DNA of 64,000 nt from Embleya sp040629175 (GCF_040629175.1 NZ_JBEXUX010000011.1:62001-126000), one strand, 5' to 3'. Positions 51,838-60,428 are shown, counted from the first letter of the stretch. Made by a program: numbers and translations. Notes: a model not told the origin generated them from the letters alone.

Positions 51838-53103
51838 GTGGAGGATTCGATTCGCACGTGGCTGGAAAAGCACATGGGCCGCGTCACGAGGCTGGAGCGC
51901 CAGGCCAGGTGGCGGCCCGTGTGGTTCGCCGACGTCGACAGCGGCGCCGAGTCGCGCGCCCTGTGCGTGCGTGGCGACCGTACCGACTACCCGGGCATCT
52001 TTCCGCTGGAGCACGAGATGCTCGTCCAGCGACTGCTCCACGACCGAGGCGTGCGCGTCGCCGCGGTGCACGGATGGATCGACCAACCCCGGGCGTACGT
52101 GATGGACCGGGTGCCGGGTCGGTCCGATTTCGCCGAGTGCACCCCGCAACAGCGCGACGCGGTGATGGACGACTACATCGACATCCTCGCGGACCTGCAC
52201 GCGCTCGACGTGCGGCCGTTCGAGGCGGCCGGCGTGCGGCGCGACGGCATGGGTGCCTACGAGCGCTGGTACCGCTCGTCGAAGAAGCGGCCCGACCCCT
52301 TCCTGGAGTACTGCCTGGCCTGGCTGAGGCGTCATCCGCTGGACACCCGCGGCCGGGACTCGGTCATCGTCTGGGACTCCGGCCAGTTCCACCAGGACGG
52401 GCAGCGGGTCACGGCGGTACTCGACCTCGAACTGGCCCATCTCGGCGACCCGTTGATGGATCTCGCGGCCATGCGCATGCGCGACACCGTGATCGGCTAC
52501 GGCGACTTCCGCCGACTGTACGCGAGGTACGAGGAGCGCTCGGGGACCGCGGTGGACCTGGAGGCGCTCCAGCACCACCACTTCGCGTTCACCCTGTCGA
52601 ACCAACTCGCCTTCCACCACGCGCTCGCCGACCCGCCGCCCGGCTCGGACTACATGACCAACCTGCAGTGGTGCCACGAGACCAATCTGTTCGCGGTCGA
52701 GGCATTGGCGGACCACCTCGGAATCGCACTGGAGCCGGTCGCCCTGCCCGAGCCGCAGGTGTCGCCGGCCGCGGTGCCAGGCCGCCACCTGGTCGAGTCG
52801 CTGCGCTCCGGCGACTACGAACAGCGCCGCCTGTTCCGCCTGGCCCGACACATCCGGCGTGTCGACGAGATCGGACGCGAGTGCGACGAGGCGAACCTCG
52901 ACGACCTCGCCGCCGTCCTTGGGCACCGCCCCGGGACCTGGCAGGAGGGGGACGCCGACCTGGAGGCGTTCGTTCTCGCCGACGACGGCAGGTCCGACCA
53001 CGCCCTCGTCCGACTCTTCCACCGTCGCCTGTGGCGCGCCCACCAGACGCTCGGCCCCGCCGGCTCGGCAATGGCCACACACCACCCTCTCCAGTCGTGG
53101 TGA
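51838..53103 (+). CDS. APH-like phosphotransferase family protein with altered catalytic loop
   Basis: Aminoglycoside-phosphotransferase-fold protein of 421 aa. N-lobe: EHEMLVQRLLHDRGVRVAAV and AYVMDRVPGRSDFAE. The catalytic loop expected as HGDxxxxN reads VWDSGQFH: the Asp stays but His-Gly and the Asn are changed; the metal-binding Asp follows in VTAVLDLELAHLGDPLMDLA. A helical C-terminal region (about residues 300-421) follows. Such proteins occur in actinobacterial lipid/steroid-type catabolic operons and may phosphorylate or only bind acyl substrates. GTG 51838 follows GGGAGAG. First gene of an apparent operon with NTF2-like and SDR genes. Confidence 0.82.
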   Translation: MEDSIRTWLEKHMGRVTRLERQARWRPVWFADVDSGAESRALCVRGDRTDYPGIFPLEHEMLVQRLLHDRGVRVAAVHGWIDQPRAYVMDRVPGRSDFAECTPQQRDAVMDDYIDILADLHALDVRPFEAAGVRRDGMGAYERWYRSSKKRPDPFLEYCLAWLRRHPLDTRGRDSVIVWDSGQFHQDGQRVTAVLDLELAHLGDPLMDLAAMRMRDTVIGYGDFRRLYARYEERSGTAVDLEALQHHHFAFTLSNQLAFHHALADPPPGSDYMTNLQWCHETNLFAVEALADHLGIALEPVALPEPQVSPAAVPGRHLVESLRSGDYEQRRLFRLARHIRRVDEIGRECDEANLDDLAAVLGHRPGTWQEGDADLEAFVLADDGRSDHALVRLFHRRLWRAHQTLGPAGSAMATHHPLQSW

Positions 53104-53179
53104 CGCGGCCGCCCAAGCGGCACGATCCCGCTCGTTCCCTGCCCGTCCCCGCCCCCTTTCCTGGGAGGAATTCGCCATC

Positions 53180-53623
53180 GTGAACGACCGCGAGAAGCGC
53201 GCCCGCACCGTCGCCGACTTCTGGAAGGGCGTCGACACCCACGACTGGGACCTCGTGGCCTCCACGCTCGCCGACGACTTCGTGCGCGTGGGCATGCGCG
53301 ACAACGAGGAGGACACCTGCCGCGGGAAGGACGCCTACACGGCGTTCGTGTCCGGGGTGATCGGCCGCACGCAGACGCACGAACTGCGCTCCCGTTTCAC
53401 GTTCCTGAGCGAGGACGGCCGCCACGCGTTCAACGAGGCCGTCGAGATCATCACCTACGCGCCGGGCGAGGAACCCCTGGCGATGCGCTTCGCGAACCAC
53501 CTCGAACTCGACGACGACGGCCTGATCAGCAGGCTCGACATCTTCTGGAAGACCCCGCCGGTCATGCCGCCGGACTGGATCACCGTCGACTCCGTCATCG
53601 GCGAGCGCAAGGCCGACGCGTGA
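53180..53623 (+). CDS. SnoaL/NTF2-fold protein
   Basis: NTF2-like protein of 147 aa: RARTVADFWKGVDTHDWDLV, STLADDFVRVG, AFNEAVEIITYAPG and MRFANHLELDDDGLISRLDI, the usual cone-shaped fold whose members act as isomerases, dehydratases or binding proteins. GTG 53180 has GGAGG about 12 nt upstream. It lies 76 nt after the kinase-like gene, and its stop overlaps the SDR start by 4 nt (GTGA), indicating translational coupling. Confidence 0.82.
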   Translation: MNDREKRARTVADFWKGVDTHDWDLVASTLADDFVRVGMRDNEEDTCRGKDAYTAFVSGVIGRTQTHELRSRFTFLSEDGRHAFNEAVEIITYAPGEEPLAMRFANHLELDDDGLISRLDIFWKTPPVMPPDWITVDSVIGERKADA

Positions 53624-54473
53624 GCGCCGCCGCGGCGGGGACCCCGCAGGAGAACGCACCTCCTCTGGGGCCGTCGTCGGCCGGGCTCGACGGGCGCGTC
53701 GCCGTCGTCACCGGAGCCGCCCGCGGCATCGGTGCCGCGACCGCGGTCGCGCTCGCGCGGTTCGGGGCGGACGTGGCGATCTGCGACCGTGACGTCGCGG
53801 GAATGGAGCGGACCGCCGACGAGGTGCGGGCGGCCGGACGGCGGGTGCCGGTTCGTGAACCGGACGTGCGGGACGGCGCCGGCGTCGAACACTTCCTCAC
53901 CGACAGCCGGGACGCGCTCGGCCCCCGGACACCCTGGTCAACAACGCCGGCGGCGGGTTCCGGGCGCCGTTCCAGGACGTCACGGCCAAGGGCCGGGGGG
54001 CGCTGGTCGACGAGAACTTCACCTCCGTCACGCACGTCGTGCGCCACGGCGTGCCGCTGATGAACGACGGCGGCTCCATCGTCAACGTCACCACCGTGGA
54101 GGCGTTCCGGGCCGCCCCCGGCTTCGCCGTCCACGCGGCGATGAAGGCGGCGGTGGAACAGCTCACCCGATCCCTGGCCCTGGAACTGTCGCAGCGCCGA
54201 ATCCGGGTGAACTGCCTTGCCCCGGACGCGATTCCCACGCCCGGTGACGCCGGCCTCGGCGCGACCGTGCCGCACGACGGCGGCGAGGACTACGAGGCGT
54301 ACGCGGCGAAGGTCCCGCTCGGATTCGGGACGACCGACGACTGCGCGGCGGCGATCGTCTTCCTCGCGAGCGACATGTCCCGGTTCATCACCGGGACGAC
54401 GCTGCACGTCGACGGCGGGTCGCCGGCCGCGTCCGGCTGGACGCGCCGTGCGAACGGAACGTTCATGTTCTGA
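53620..54473 (+). pseudogene. SDR gene with frameshift and altered catalytic Tyr
   Basis: Short-chain dehydrogenase/reductase. The N-terminal cofactor motif is VAVVTGAARGIGAATAVALA (about residues 27-46). Near 53928, inside GGCCCCCGGAC, the frame breaks: continuing by one base gives the expected DTLVNNAGGGFRAPF and then MNDGGSIVNVTTVEAF to HVDGG at the end (stop 54473). A single missing base explains it. Further, the YxxxK motif reads HAAMK (from GFAVHAAMK), so the catalytic Tyr is His, and the usual Ser is Thr (NVTT). Either a genuine pseudogene or a sequencing error on an unusual SDR. Coupled to the upstream NTF2-like gene. Confidence 0.75.
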
Positions 54474-54480
54474 CGCCGGA

Positions 54481-54984
54481 TCAACCGTCCGCCATGGCGG
54501 ACAGCGCCTGGGCCAGCCGTTCCAGCAACAGCGGGAGCACATCTCGGTCGGCGGGGCTCCAGGGCGCGGCCGCCTCGCCCAACAGCCGTGCCCACGCTTG
54601 CCAGATGTCGCGCAGCGTGGACGCTCCCGAGGCGGTGAGTTCCAAGGTGGCCGCGCGTGCGTCCCGAGGGTCGGGTGTGCGTTCGACCAGGCCGGCGGCG
54701 ACCAGGTCGGTCACCTGTCGGCTGAGCGTCGTGCGACCCATTCCCATCTGGTCCGCCAGGTCGCTGAGACGGATCGGCTGGAAGTCCCCGATCCGGGTCA
54801 GCGCCAGCACCAGGTGGGTGGGCACGTCGACCCGTGCCTCCCGGCCGACCCGTTCCAGCAGACGTTCGTCCCGGGCCGCCCGCACCAGGTCACGCAGCGG
54901 CGGAACGAGCGCGGCCAGCCAGGTCGCCTCGCCGATGTCCGGCGGCGTCTCGGGCCCCGGAGCGGTGTTCCCGTCGTCGATCAT
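54481..54984 (-). CDS. MarR family transcriptional regulator
   Basis: Winged-helix regulator of 167 aa. LVLALTRIGDFQPIRLSDLA, DQMGMGRTTLSRQVTDLVAA (recognition helix) and the wing GLVERTPDPRDARAATLELT are typical MarR. ATG 54984; the ribosome site is poor (GGGACAGGG). Convergent with the SDR gene, with 7 bp between stops, and divergent from the broken acyl-CoA ligase gene. It could control either unit. Confidence 0.9.
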   Translation of the reverse strand: MIDDGNTAPGPETPPDIGEATWLAALVPPLRDLVRAARDERLLERVGREARVDVPTHLVLALTRIGDFQPIRLSDLADQMGMGRTTLSRQVTDLVAAGLVERTPDPRDARAATLELTASGASTLRDIWQAWARLLGEAAAPWSPADRDVLPLLLERLAQALSAMADG

Positions 54985-55127
54985 CCGTGCCCTGTCCCGT
55001 GCGGTCTCCTACGGCCGCGACCATCGTAGCGATGTGGTTGCGCCATGAACGCAACTTGATCGGCGGAGCGCCCGTGCCGCCGCACGCGACCACCGGAGCC
55101 CGCCCGACCCGTTCTCCGGAGGACCGC

Positions 55128-55472
55128 ATGACACACCGGCAACCGAGGATCGGCGAAGCCGACGGCACCGACACCCCACCGGGCGCGGCCCGCGCGCCGT
55201 CCGCGACGCCGGGACACTGTGGGAGTTGGTGGAACGTCGCGCGGCGGCGTCGCCGGACACCCCGATGCTGCTGGATGCCGACGACCGCAGGTTCACGTTC
55301 CGCGAGATCCGCGACCGGGCCGAGCGGGTCGCCGCCGGCTATGGTGCAGAAGATCCCCGAGCAACTCGAGATCGTCGACGCGTTGCCGCGCAACGACACC
55401 CTGCGCATGGTCCTCAAGTACCGACTGCGCGACGAGTACGCCGCGAAGCCCTGGACCCCGCACCACCCCTGA
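55128..55472 (+). pseudogene. Acyl-CoA ligase remnant: N- and C-terminal ends joined
   Basis: ATG 55128 with GGAGG upstream starts a frame that shifts near 55195 into TLWELVERRAAASPDTPMLL and FTFREIRDRAERVAAGYG, the opening of an adenylate-forming ligase. At about 55341 the sequence jumps straight to KIPEQLEIVDALPRNDTLRM and LKYRLRDEYAAKPWTP, the very C-terminus including the catalytic Lys region. Over 400 codons (A3-A8 motifs) are deleted. Non-functional. A different intact ligase is at 60429-62030. Confidence 0.7.
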
Positions 55473-55629
55473 CGACGAGGACATCGGCGGCAACTGCGGC
55501 TTCTCCCTCGCCCCGCTCAAGGCCCGGGACGCCGACTACACGCGCCGGATGACGGCCAAGGTCGAGGGCATGGCCCTGCCGGCACTGGAGAACGGCATCG
55601 ACTGGAGCTGGGAGACCGCCGTAGGCTGA
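55473..55629 (+). pseudogene. Amidohydrolase (N-acyl-D-amino-acid deacylase-like) fragment
   Basis: Directly after the ligase remnant, a frame reads GGNCGFSLAPLKARDADYTR and VEGMALPALENGIDWSWET, then stops. This matches an internal segment of D-aminoacylase/N-acyl-D-amino-acid amidohydrolases (NCG motif region). Start and most of the gene are missing. A second piece of a local deletion scar. Confidence 0.6.
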
Positions 55630-55642
55630 TTGGTGGTGGCCA

Positions 55643-55667
55643 GTGCGTGCGGGCGCGTCCGACGCAC
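55643..55667. promoter_or_regulatory. Inverted repeat before TetR twin B
   Basis: GTGCGT (55643-55648) and ACGCAC (55662-55667), 13 nt apart, about 70 nt before ATG 55737. Candidate autoregulatory operator. Confidence 0.4.
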
Positions 55668-55736
55668 GGATCCGGGCCGCGCGCAGTCTGCGGATCGCCT
55701 GTTCGGCCCCGGTGAAAGCGCGGTGAAAGGACATCG

Positions 55737-56477
55737 ATGACTCAGCCGTCGAAGGCCGCGTCCTCGCGCGGTCGTGGCCGTCCGCCGCGACTGTCCCGCG
55801 AGAAGATCGTCGATGCCGCCGTGGCACTGGTGTACGAGGATCCGGGCATGCCGCTGACGGTCAAGCGGGTCGCGGAAGCCGCCGACTCGGCGCCGATGGC
55901 GCTGTACCGGTACTTCCCCGACCGGGACGACCTCCTCCACGCGGTGGCCGACCGGGTGGCGTCCGACATGCGGTTCGACAAGCCGACGGGCGCGACCTGG
56001 CAGGAGCGGTTGCGCGGCTGGATGTTGCTGAGCATGGAACACCTGCGGCCCTATCCACAGTTGCTGCCGTACATCGCCTCCACCCGCCAACCGAGCTGGC
56101 TGCCGTCCTTCGCACTGCTGACCGAGATGCTGCGGCCGTTGCGACTGGGCGACGAGGATCTGGCCATGGCCATCGCTCTCATCGGCACGACCATCATGGG
56201 CCAGGCGACCCTGGCCGCCTCGCGCGTCCCCGCGGCCGAGATGTCCGCCGTCCTGCGGGAGGCGCTCGGCGAGGCGGATGCGGTGGAGCAGGCCGAGGTG
56301 GGTCCGGTGGTCGACGCGCTGCCCGGTGCCTTCGATCGCCTCTACGACGTTGTCATCGACATCACCATCGCGGCGGTCGAGTCCCTCGCCGAAGACACCT
56401 CCGGGACGAGCCCCACGCCGAAGCGCGTCCGTGCGGCGCCGACGAACCCGATATTCAGCAGTGCTTCGTCGGCGTAG
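55737..56477 (+). CDS. TetR family regulator (twin B)
   Basis: TetR repressor of 246 aa. HTH LSREKIVDAAVALVYEDPGM to APMALYRYFPDRDDLLHAVA (about residues 16-61). Nearly colinear with twin A (22355-23098): shared RPYPQLLPYI, STRQP(A/S)WLP, LGDEDLA and the end IFSS/LFSN. ATG 55737 follows AAAGGA. The flanking gene remnants show a rearranged neighbourhood, so its original target may be lost or distant. With such similar HTH sequences the twins probably bind the same operator. Confidence 0.92.
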   Translation: MTQPSKAASSRGRGRPPRLSREKIVDAAVALVYEDPGMPLTVKRVAEAADSAPMALYRYFPDRDDLLHAVADRVASDMRFDKPTGATWQERLRGWMLLSMEHLRPYPQLLPYIASTRQPSWLPSFALLTEMLRPLRLGDEDLAMAIALIGTTIMGQATLAASRVPAAEMSAVLREALGEADAVEQAEVGPVVDALPGAFDRLYDVVIDITIAAVESLAEDTSGTSPTPKRVRAAPTNPIFSSASSA

Positions 56478-56554
56478 CCCATCGGGCGGTTCGTCGTGGG
56501 TTCGCGGCATCGAATGCGCCGGCGCTCGGCGGGTCCAGGGTGGGAGCGTCGTGC

Positions 56555-58654
56555 TCAGCCCGCGAGTCCCGGGGTCTGGGGGAGGGCCTGCTCGGCCCAG
56601 ATCGTCTTGCCGGATTGCCGGTATCGGCTGCCCCAGCGCTGGGTGAGTTGGGCGACCAGGAACAACCCGCGGCCACCTTCGTCGGTGTTGCGGGCCCGGC
56701 GGAGGCGGGGTTGGGTGTTGCTGCCGTCGGAGACTTCGCAGACGAGGACGTTGCCGCGGATCAGCCGCAGGGAGACGGGGCCGTCGCCGCCGTAGCGCAG
56801 GGCGTTGGTGACCAGTTCGCTGACGACCAGTTCGGTGGTGAAGGCGAGTTCGTCCAGTCCCCACGTGGCGAGTTGTCGCACCGCCAGGTCGCGGGCCTGC
56901 CCGACACAGGCGAGGTCGTCGGGCAACTCCCATACGGTGCTGTCCCGGTCGGTCAGCGGGCTCACGCGGGCCAGCAGCAGGGTGGCGTCGTCCTCGCGGG
57001 GCTCGTGGGCCGGTGCGTCGAGCAGGTCGCGGGCGACCTGGTCCAAGTCCCGGTGCACGGCGTCGACTTGCTCGATCCGGTCGAGCAGCCTGCGCATGCC
57101 GCCGTCGAGGTCGTGGTCGGGGCCGGTGACCAGGCCGTCGCTGTACAGCACCAGGACGCTTCCCGGCTCCAGGGCGATGTCGGTGAGCTCGAACGGCATG
57201 CCGCCGACGCCGAGCGGCGGCCCGGGCTCCAGTTCGACGTACCGCGCGTGTCCGTCGGGGCCGACGACAACGGGTGGCAGGTGCCCGGCGGAGGCCATCC
57301 GGCAATGGCCGGAGACCGGATCGTACTCCGCGTACAGGCAGGTCGCCCCCGCGATCGCCGCCGAGCCTCCCGGGTCGCCGGGGAGCCGCAGGATCAGGTC
57401 GTCGACATGGGTCAGCAGCTCGTCCGGCGGCAGATCCAAATCGGCGAGGGCCTGTACGGCGGTGCGCAGGCGTCCCATCGTGCCGCTCGCCGCGAGGCCG
57501 TGGCCCACCACGTCGCCGACGACGAGGGCCAGCCGTAGGGAGGACAGCGGGATCGCGTCGTACCAGTCGCCGCCGACGCCCGCCGCGGACGCGGTCGGCA
57601 GGTATGCGCCGAACGTCTCGGCGGCCGGCGCACCGGTGCTCGCCCCGGCCAGGAGGCTGTGTTGAAGGGCCAGCGCGACGCGGCGTTCACGGGTGTATCG
57701 GCGCGCGTTGTCCACGCTCAGGGCGGCGCGCGAGGCGACCTCCTCCAAAAGTCGGGCGTCGTCCTCGTCGAAGGCATCCGGGCGCTCGGTGCGCCACAAC
57801 TGCACCGCGCCGAGCATGTGGCCGCGGGCGAACAGCGGTACCGCCAGGATGCTGTGACCGCCCGCAGGCAGGATTCGGCGGAGCAGGTCGGGATCCTGCC
57901 GCGATCCGACGACCAGCTGCGGGGTCAGCAACGTTGCCCCACGTTCGAGGGTCAGGGCCTCCGGCCTGCCCGGCGGGACCGGGGGTTCCTGGCCGACCTG
58001 CACAAGATCGGCCGGCCACTCGGCGCCGCCCCGTGCGACCGCAGCCCGGACCGCGGGCGTGTAGCCGGTCGCCGGATCCCGCACGGGCTCGTCGCCGTTC
58101 AGGACGGCCCGGGCCAGGTCCACGGCGGCCAGGTCCGCCCAGCGTGGCACGAGCAGGTCGACCAGTTGCTGCGCGGTCTCCGTGACGTCCAAGGACGCGC
58201 CGATGGTCGCTGCCGCTTCGTGCACGATGGCCGCTCGTGACTCGGCGCGCACCTGGTCGGTCACGTCGTAGAGAGTCATCAGAAGCCCGCGCGGAGGAGC
58301 GTCGCGCGGGGGGATGCGAATGATCGCGATCCGCAGATACCGCGTGCCGTCGCTCGGCGTATGGGCGGCGAGCGGTTGCCGGCCGACGACCGGGGCATCG
58401 GCCGTCAGCGCGTGCCGGAGCTGCGCCCCGGCATCGTCGACACCGAGGGCGGCCAGCAGGGTGTCCGCGTGGGTGCCGACCCGGACCGGAGCGTGGCGGA
58501 AGAGTGCCGCGCCGGCGTTCGCGGCGATCACCCGCAGATCGGCGTCCAGGACCACCAGCCCGATCGAGTCCTGGATGAACAAGGAGGCGGTCAGCTGCTC
58601 CGCCCACTCGGGGGGCAGCCCGAGCCCCGCGACGAGCCGGTGCTGTTCGTACAT
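56555..58654 (-). CDS. PAS-GAF-PP2C phosphatase with C-terminal ATPase domain
   Basis: Multi-domain regulator of 699 aa. Residues about 20-140 are PAS-like (GLVVLDADLRVIAANAGAAL), about 155-320 GAF (ILAVPLFARGHMLGAVQLW at its end), about 345-555 SpoIIE-type PP2C (GVGGDWYDAIPL, VVGDVVGHGLAASG, LVLYSDGLVTG, EDDATLLLARV), and about 575-699 an HATPase_c/RsbW-like kinase domain (VVSELVTNALRYGGDGP, DEGGRGLFLV). Such fused proteins act as sensor, phosphatase and kinase in partner-switching control. ATG 58654 is chosen by domain start; GAAAGCGG lies upstream. Convergent with TetR twin B. Confidence 0.92.
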   Translation of the reverse strand: MYEQHRLVAGLGLPPEWAEQLTASLFIQDSIGLVVLDADLRVIAANAGAALFRHAPVRVGTHADTLLAALGVDDAGAQLRHALTADAPVVGRQPLAAHTPSDGTRYLRIAIIRIPPRDAPPRGLLMTLYDVTDQVRAESRAAIVHEAAATIGASLDVTETAQQLVDLLVPRWADLAAVDLARAVLNGDEPVRDPATGYTPAVRAAVARGGAEWPADLVQVGQEPPVPPGRPEALTLERGATLLTPQLVVGSRQDPDLLRRILPAGGHSILAVPLFARGHMLGAVQLWRTERPDAFDEDDARLLEEVASRAALSVDNARRYTRERRVALALQHSLLAGASTGAPAAETFGAYLPTASAAGVGGDWYDAIPLSSLRLALVVGDVVGHGLAASGTMGRLRTAVQALADLDLPPDELLTHVDDLILRLPGDPGGSAAIAGATCLYAEYDPVSGHCRMASAGHLPPVVVGPDGHARYVELEPGPPLGVGGMPFELTDIALEPGSVLVLYSDGLVTGPDHDLDGGMRRLLDRIEQVDAVHRDLDQVARDLLDAPAHEPREDDATLLLARVSPLTDRDSTVWELPDDLACVGQARDLAVRQLATWGLDELAFTTELVVSELVTNALRYGGDGPVSLRLIRGNVLVCEVSDGSNTQPRLRRARNTDEGGRGLFLVAQLTQRWGSRYRQSGKTIWAEQALPQTPGLAG

Positions 58655-58893
58655 GCTCGGACCGCTTTCAGTACCCCGGAAACCGGCGGGTGCTCTCCAG
58701 TATCTCCCTCCGTGGCCCGAACGAGCAGGTGCAGCCGATCCGCCGCGCGGCGGATACGCGCTCGGGGCGGCGGGCCGAGGGGCTCGCAACGGCATGGCCC
58801 GGGGCCGCCCGCCCCGAGGCGGTCGCGGACGGCACGACCGGTGAGTGGACGGATCGATGTCGGACGTCTGCATCGGATCGGTACGCTGACGAC

Positions 58894-59562
58894 ATGCCCG
58901 CCCCCACGCGCCGTTCCGCCGATTCCGCAGGCCGCTCCTCGGCCCCGGACCTTCGTGCCCAGCAGAAGCGATATACCCGGCAACGACTGATCGAGGCCGC
59001 AGCCGGTCTGTTCGAGGCGAAGGGCTACGAGGCCACGACCGTCGACGACATCGTCGCCGAGGCGGGAGCCGCCCGGGCCACGTTCTACCTGCACTTCACC
59101 GGGAAGGGCGACATCGTCGCCGAGCTGGCCGACCGTATCTGGGCGGACACGGCCGCGATGTTCGCCGCGTTCGGCGAACTGCCCGACTGGTCGCACGCGA
59201 GCATCCGGGCGTGGTTGAGCGCGTACGTCACGCGGGGCGAGGAGAACCGGCAGGCGCTGCGGATCTTCGCCGAGCAATTGCCGCACGCATTGCGCAACCA
59301 ACACCAGGATCACGTCAAGGAGTTCGTCGCCCTGCTCACCCGGCCGCCCGAGCGCTGGGCACATTTCTCCAAGCCGGAGGCCAAGCGGCGCGCCTACCTG
59401 CTGATCACGCAGTTGGAGACGTTCATGCCCTCGTGGATGGCGGGCCGCTGGAGTCGGGAACGCTCGGCCATCCTGGACACGCTGACCACCGTCTGGCGCA
59501 ACACCCTGGAGGCCGACAACGATCCCCGCGCAGACGTCGATCGGGCGACCGCACGCGGGTGA
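58894..59562 (+). CDS. TetR family regulator
   Basis: TetR repressor of 222 aa. HTH: RQRLIEAAAGLFEAKGYEAT, DDIVAEAGAARATFYLHFTG (about residues 28-72). The C-terminal domain includes RAWLSAYVTRGEENRQALRI. ATG 58894 has no clear Shine-Dalgarno site, and a TACGCT -10-like hexamer lies only 11 nt upstream, so the mRNA may be leaderless. It lies upstream of the VOC-like gene on the same strand; operator-like site S3 is just after it, so it may regulate that gene. Confidence 0.9.
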   Translation: MPAPTRRSADSAGRSSAPDLRAQQKRYTRQRLIEAAAGLFEAKGYEATTVDDIVAEAGAARATFYLHFTGKGDIVAELADRIWADTAAMFAAFGELPDWSHASIRAWLSAYVTRGEENRQALRIFAEQLPHALRNQHQDHVKEFVALLTRPPERWAHFSKPEAKRRAYLLITQLETFMPSWMAGRWSRERSAILDTLTTVWRNTLEADNDPRADVDRATARG

Positions 59563-59624
59563 CCCACGCCGGTCGCCGGCCGACGTCCCGCCCCGGACTC
59601 CCGACGCCGCATGCCCGGCAAGTT

Positions 59625-59646
59625 ATGTGTAGCCTGTACGCAAAAC
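59625..59646 (+). promoter_or_regulatory. Shared operator-like element S3
   Basis: ATGTGTAGCC then TGTACGCAAAAC. It shares TGTACGCAAAA with S1 (22011) and the GTGTAnCC/AAA frame with S2 (25118) and S4 (18776). It lies 34 nt before the CATCA element, nearly as S2 does. Confidence 0.55.
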
Positions 59647-59680
59647 CAAAAGACGAAACAGGATCGGCATTTTACGACGT

Positions 59681-59695
59681 CATCATGGCTATGAT
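59681..59695 (+). promoter_or_regulatory. Shared CATCAnnnnTATGAT element (copy 3)
   Basis: CATCATGGCTATGAT, identical to the copy at 25176, 71 nt before ATG 59767. A further ATCAT half lies at 59700-59704. Confidence 0.55.
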
Positions 59696-59766
59696 GACCA
59701 TCATGTGAACGGGGCTGCACCGGCTCTCGACCGAGCCAAGGCCCCCAGCGAACGAGGAGTTTCGGC

Positions 59767-60336
59767 ATGCCCGCACCCGAGGACGATCCCGTATCGCGGC
59801 GAATCACCCACGTGGAACTGCTGCACCGTCCCGGCGAGCGCGCGCAGGCCCGGCGGCTGCTCGAACTGCTGGGGTGTCGTGTCCTGGACCGGGGAGGTCA
59901 CTTCTTCAGCGCCTTCGTCGAACCCGGGGTGACCGACTACCGGAGCAACGTCCTGTACGCGTCCGAGGTGACCCCCCAGCAGTGGGCCTTCGAACAACAA
60001 CTGGACGCCGAGGCCGCCGACGGGCCGCTCGCCCGAGCACGGTCGGCCTGGAGCACGCACATGCGGGCGCATCCCCAGTACACGTACCACTTCGGGTTGC
60101 GGCTGCCGTCCGAGCAGGCACTGGACGCGGCCTTGGCGCACATCGAGGCGGCCGGTCGCGAGGGCGGCGAACTCGCGGGCCGGGTCGAGGTGGTGGCGGT
60201 ATTCCGCCCCGGTGATCCCGGCGCCGCGACCGACACGATGGTCCAGGCGTTCGTCCGCACCGACGTCGTGGCATGCGGCCTGGTCGGCCTCGGGCAACAC
60301 ATCGAACTGCAATGGCACCTGCCCTCGACCACCTGA
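59767..60336 (+). CDS. VOC-fold-like protein of unknown function
   Basis: Cytoplasmic protein of 189 aa. The opening RRITHVELLHRPGERAQARR and LLELLGCRVLDRGGHFFSAF looks like a VOC beta-alpha-beta-beta unit; the later YTYHFGLRLPSEQALDAALA may begin the second. Metal ligands are not obvious. ATG 59767 gives the first in-frame start after the promoter; the ribosome site is weak (GAGGAG about 14 nt upstream). It shares two promoter elements with the RfbH-like gene at 25269. Convergent with the acyl-CoA ligase gene. Confidence 0.65.
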   Translation: MPAPEDDPVSRRITHVELLHRPGERAQARRLLELLGCRVLDRGGHFFSAFVEPGVTDYRSNVLYASEVTPQQWAFEQQLDAEAADGPLARARSAWSTHMRAHPQYTYHFGLRLPSEQALDAALAHIEAAGREGGELAGRVEVVAVFRPGDPGAATDTMVQAFVRTDVVACGLVGLGQHIELQWHLPSTT

Positions 60337-60387
60337 CCCCCGCGACCGCTTCGATCGTGGCCACCGCCACTCGAAGGCATCGACCGG

Positions 60388-60413
60388 GCGCGACCTCGCA
60401 GGCAAGGTCGCGC
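60388..60413. terminator. Bidirectional terminator hairpin
   Basis: GCGCGACCT-CGCAGGCA-AGGTCGCGC, 9-bp perfect stem, 8-nt loop, between the convergent VOC-like and ligase genes. Confidence 0.7.
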
Positions 60414-60428
60414 AGGTGATCGAAGGCG

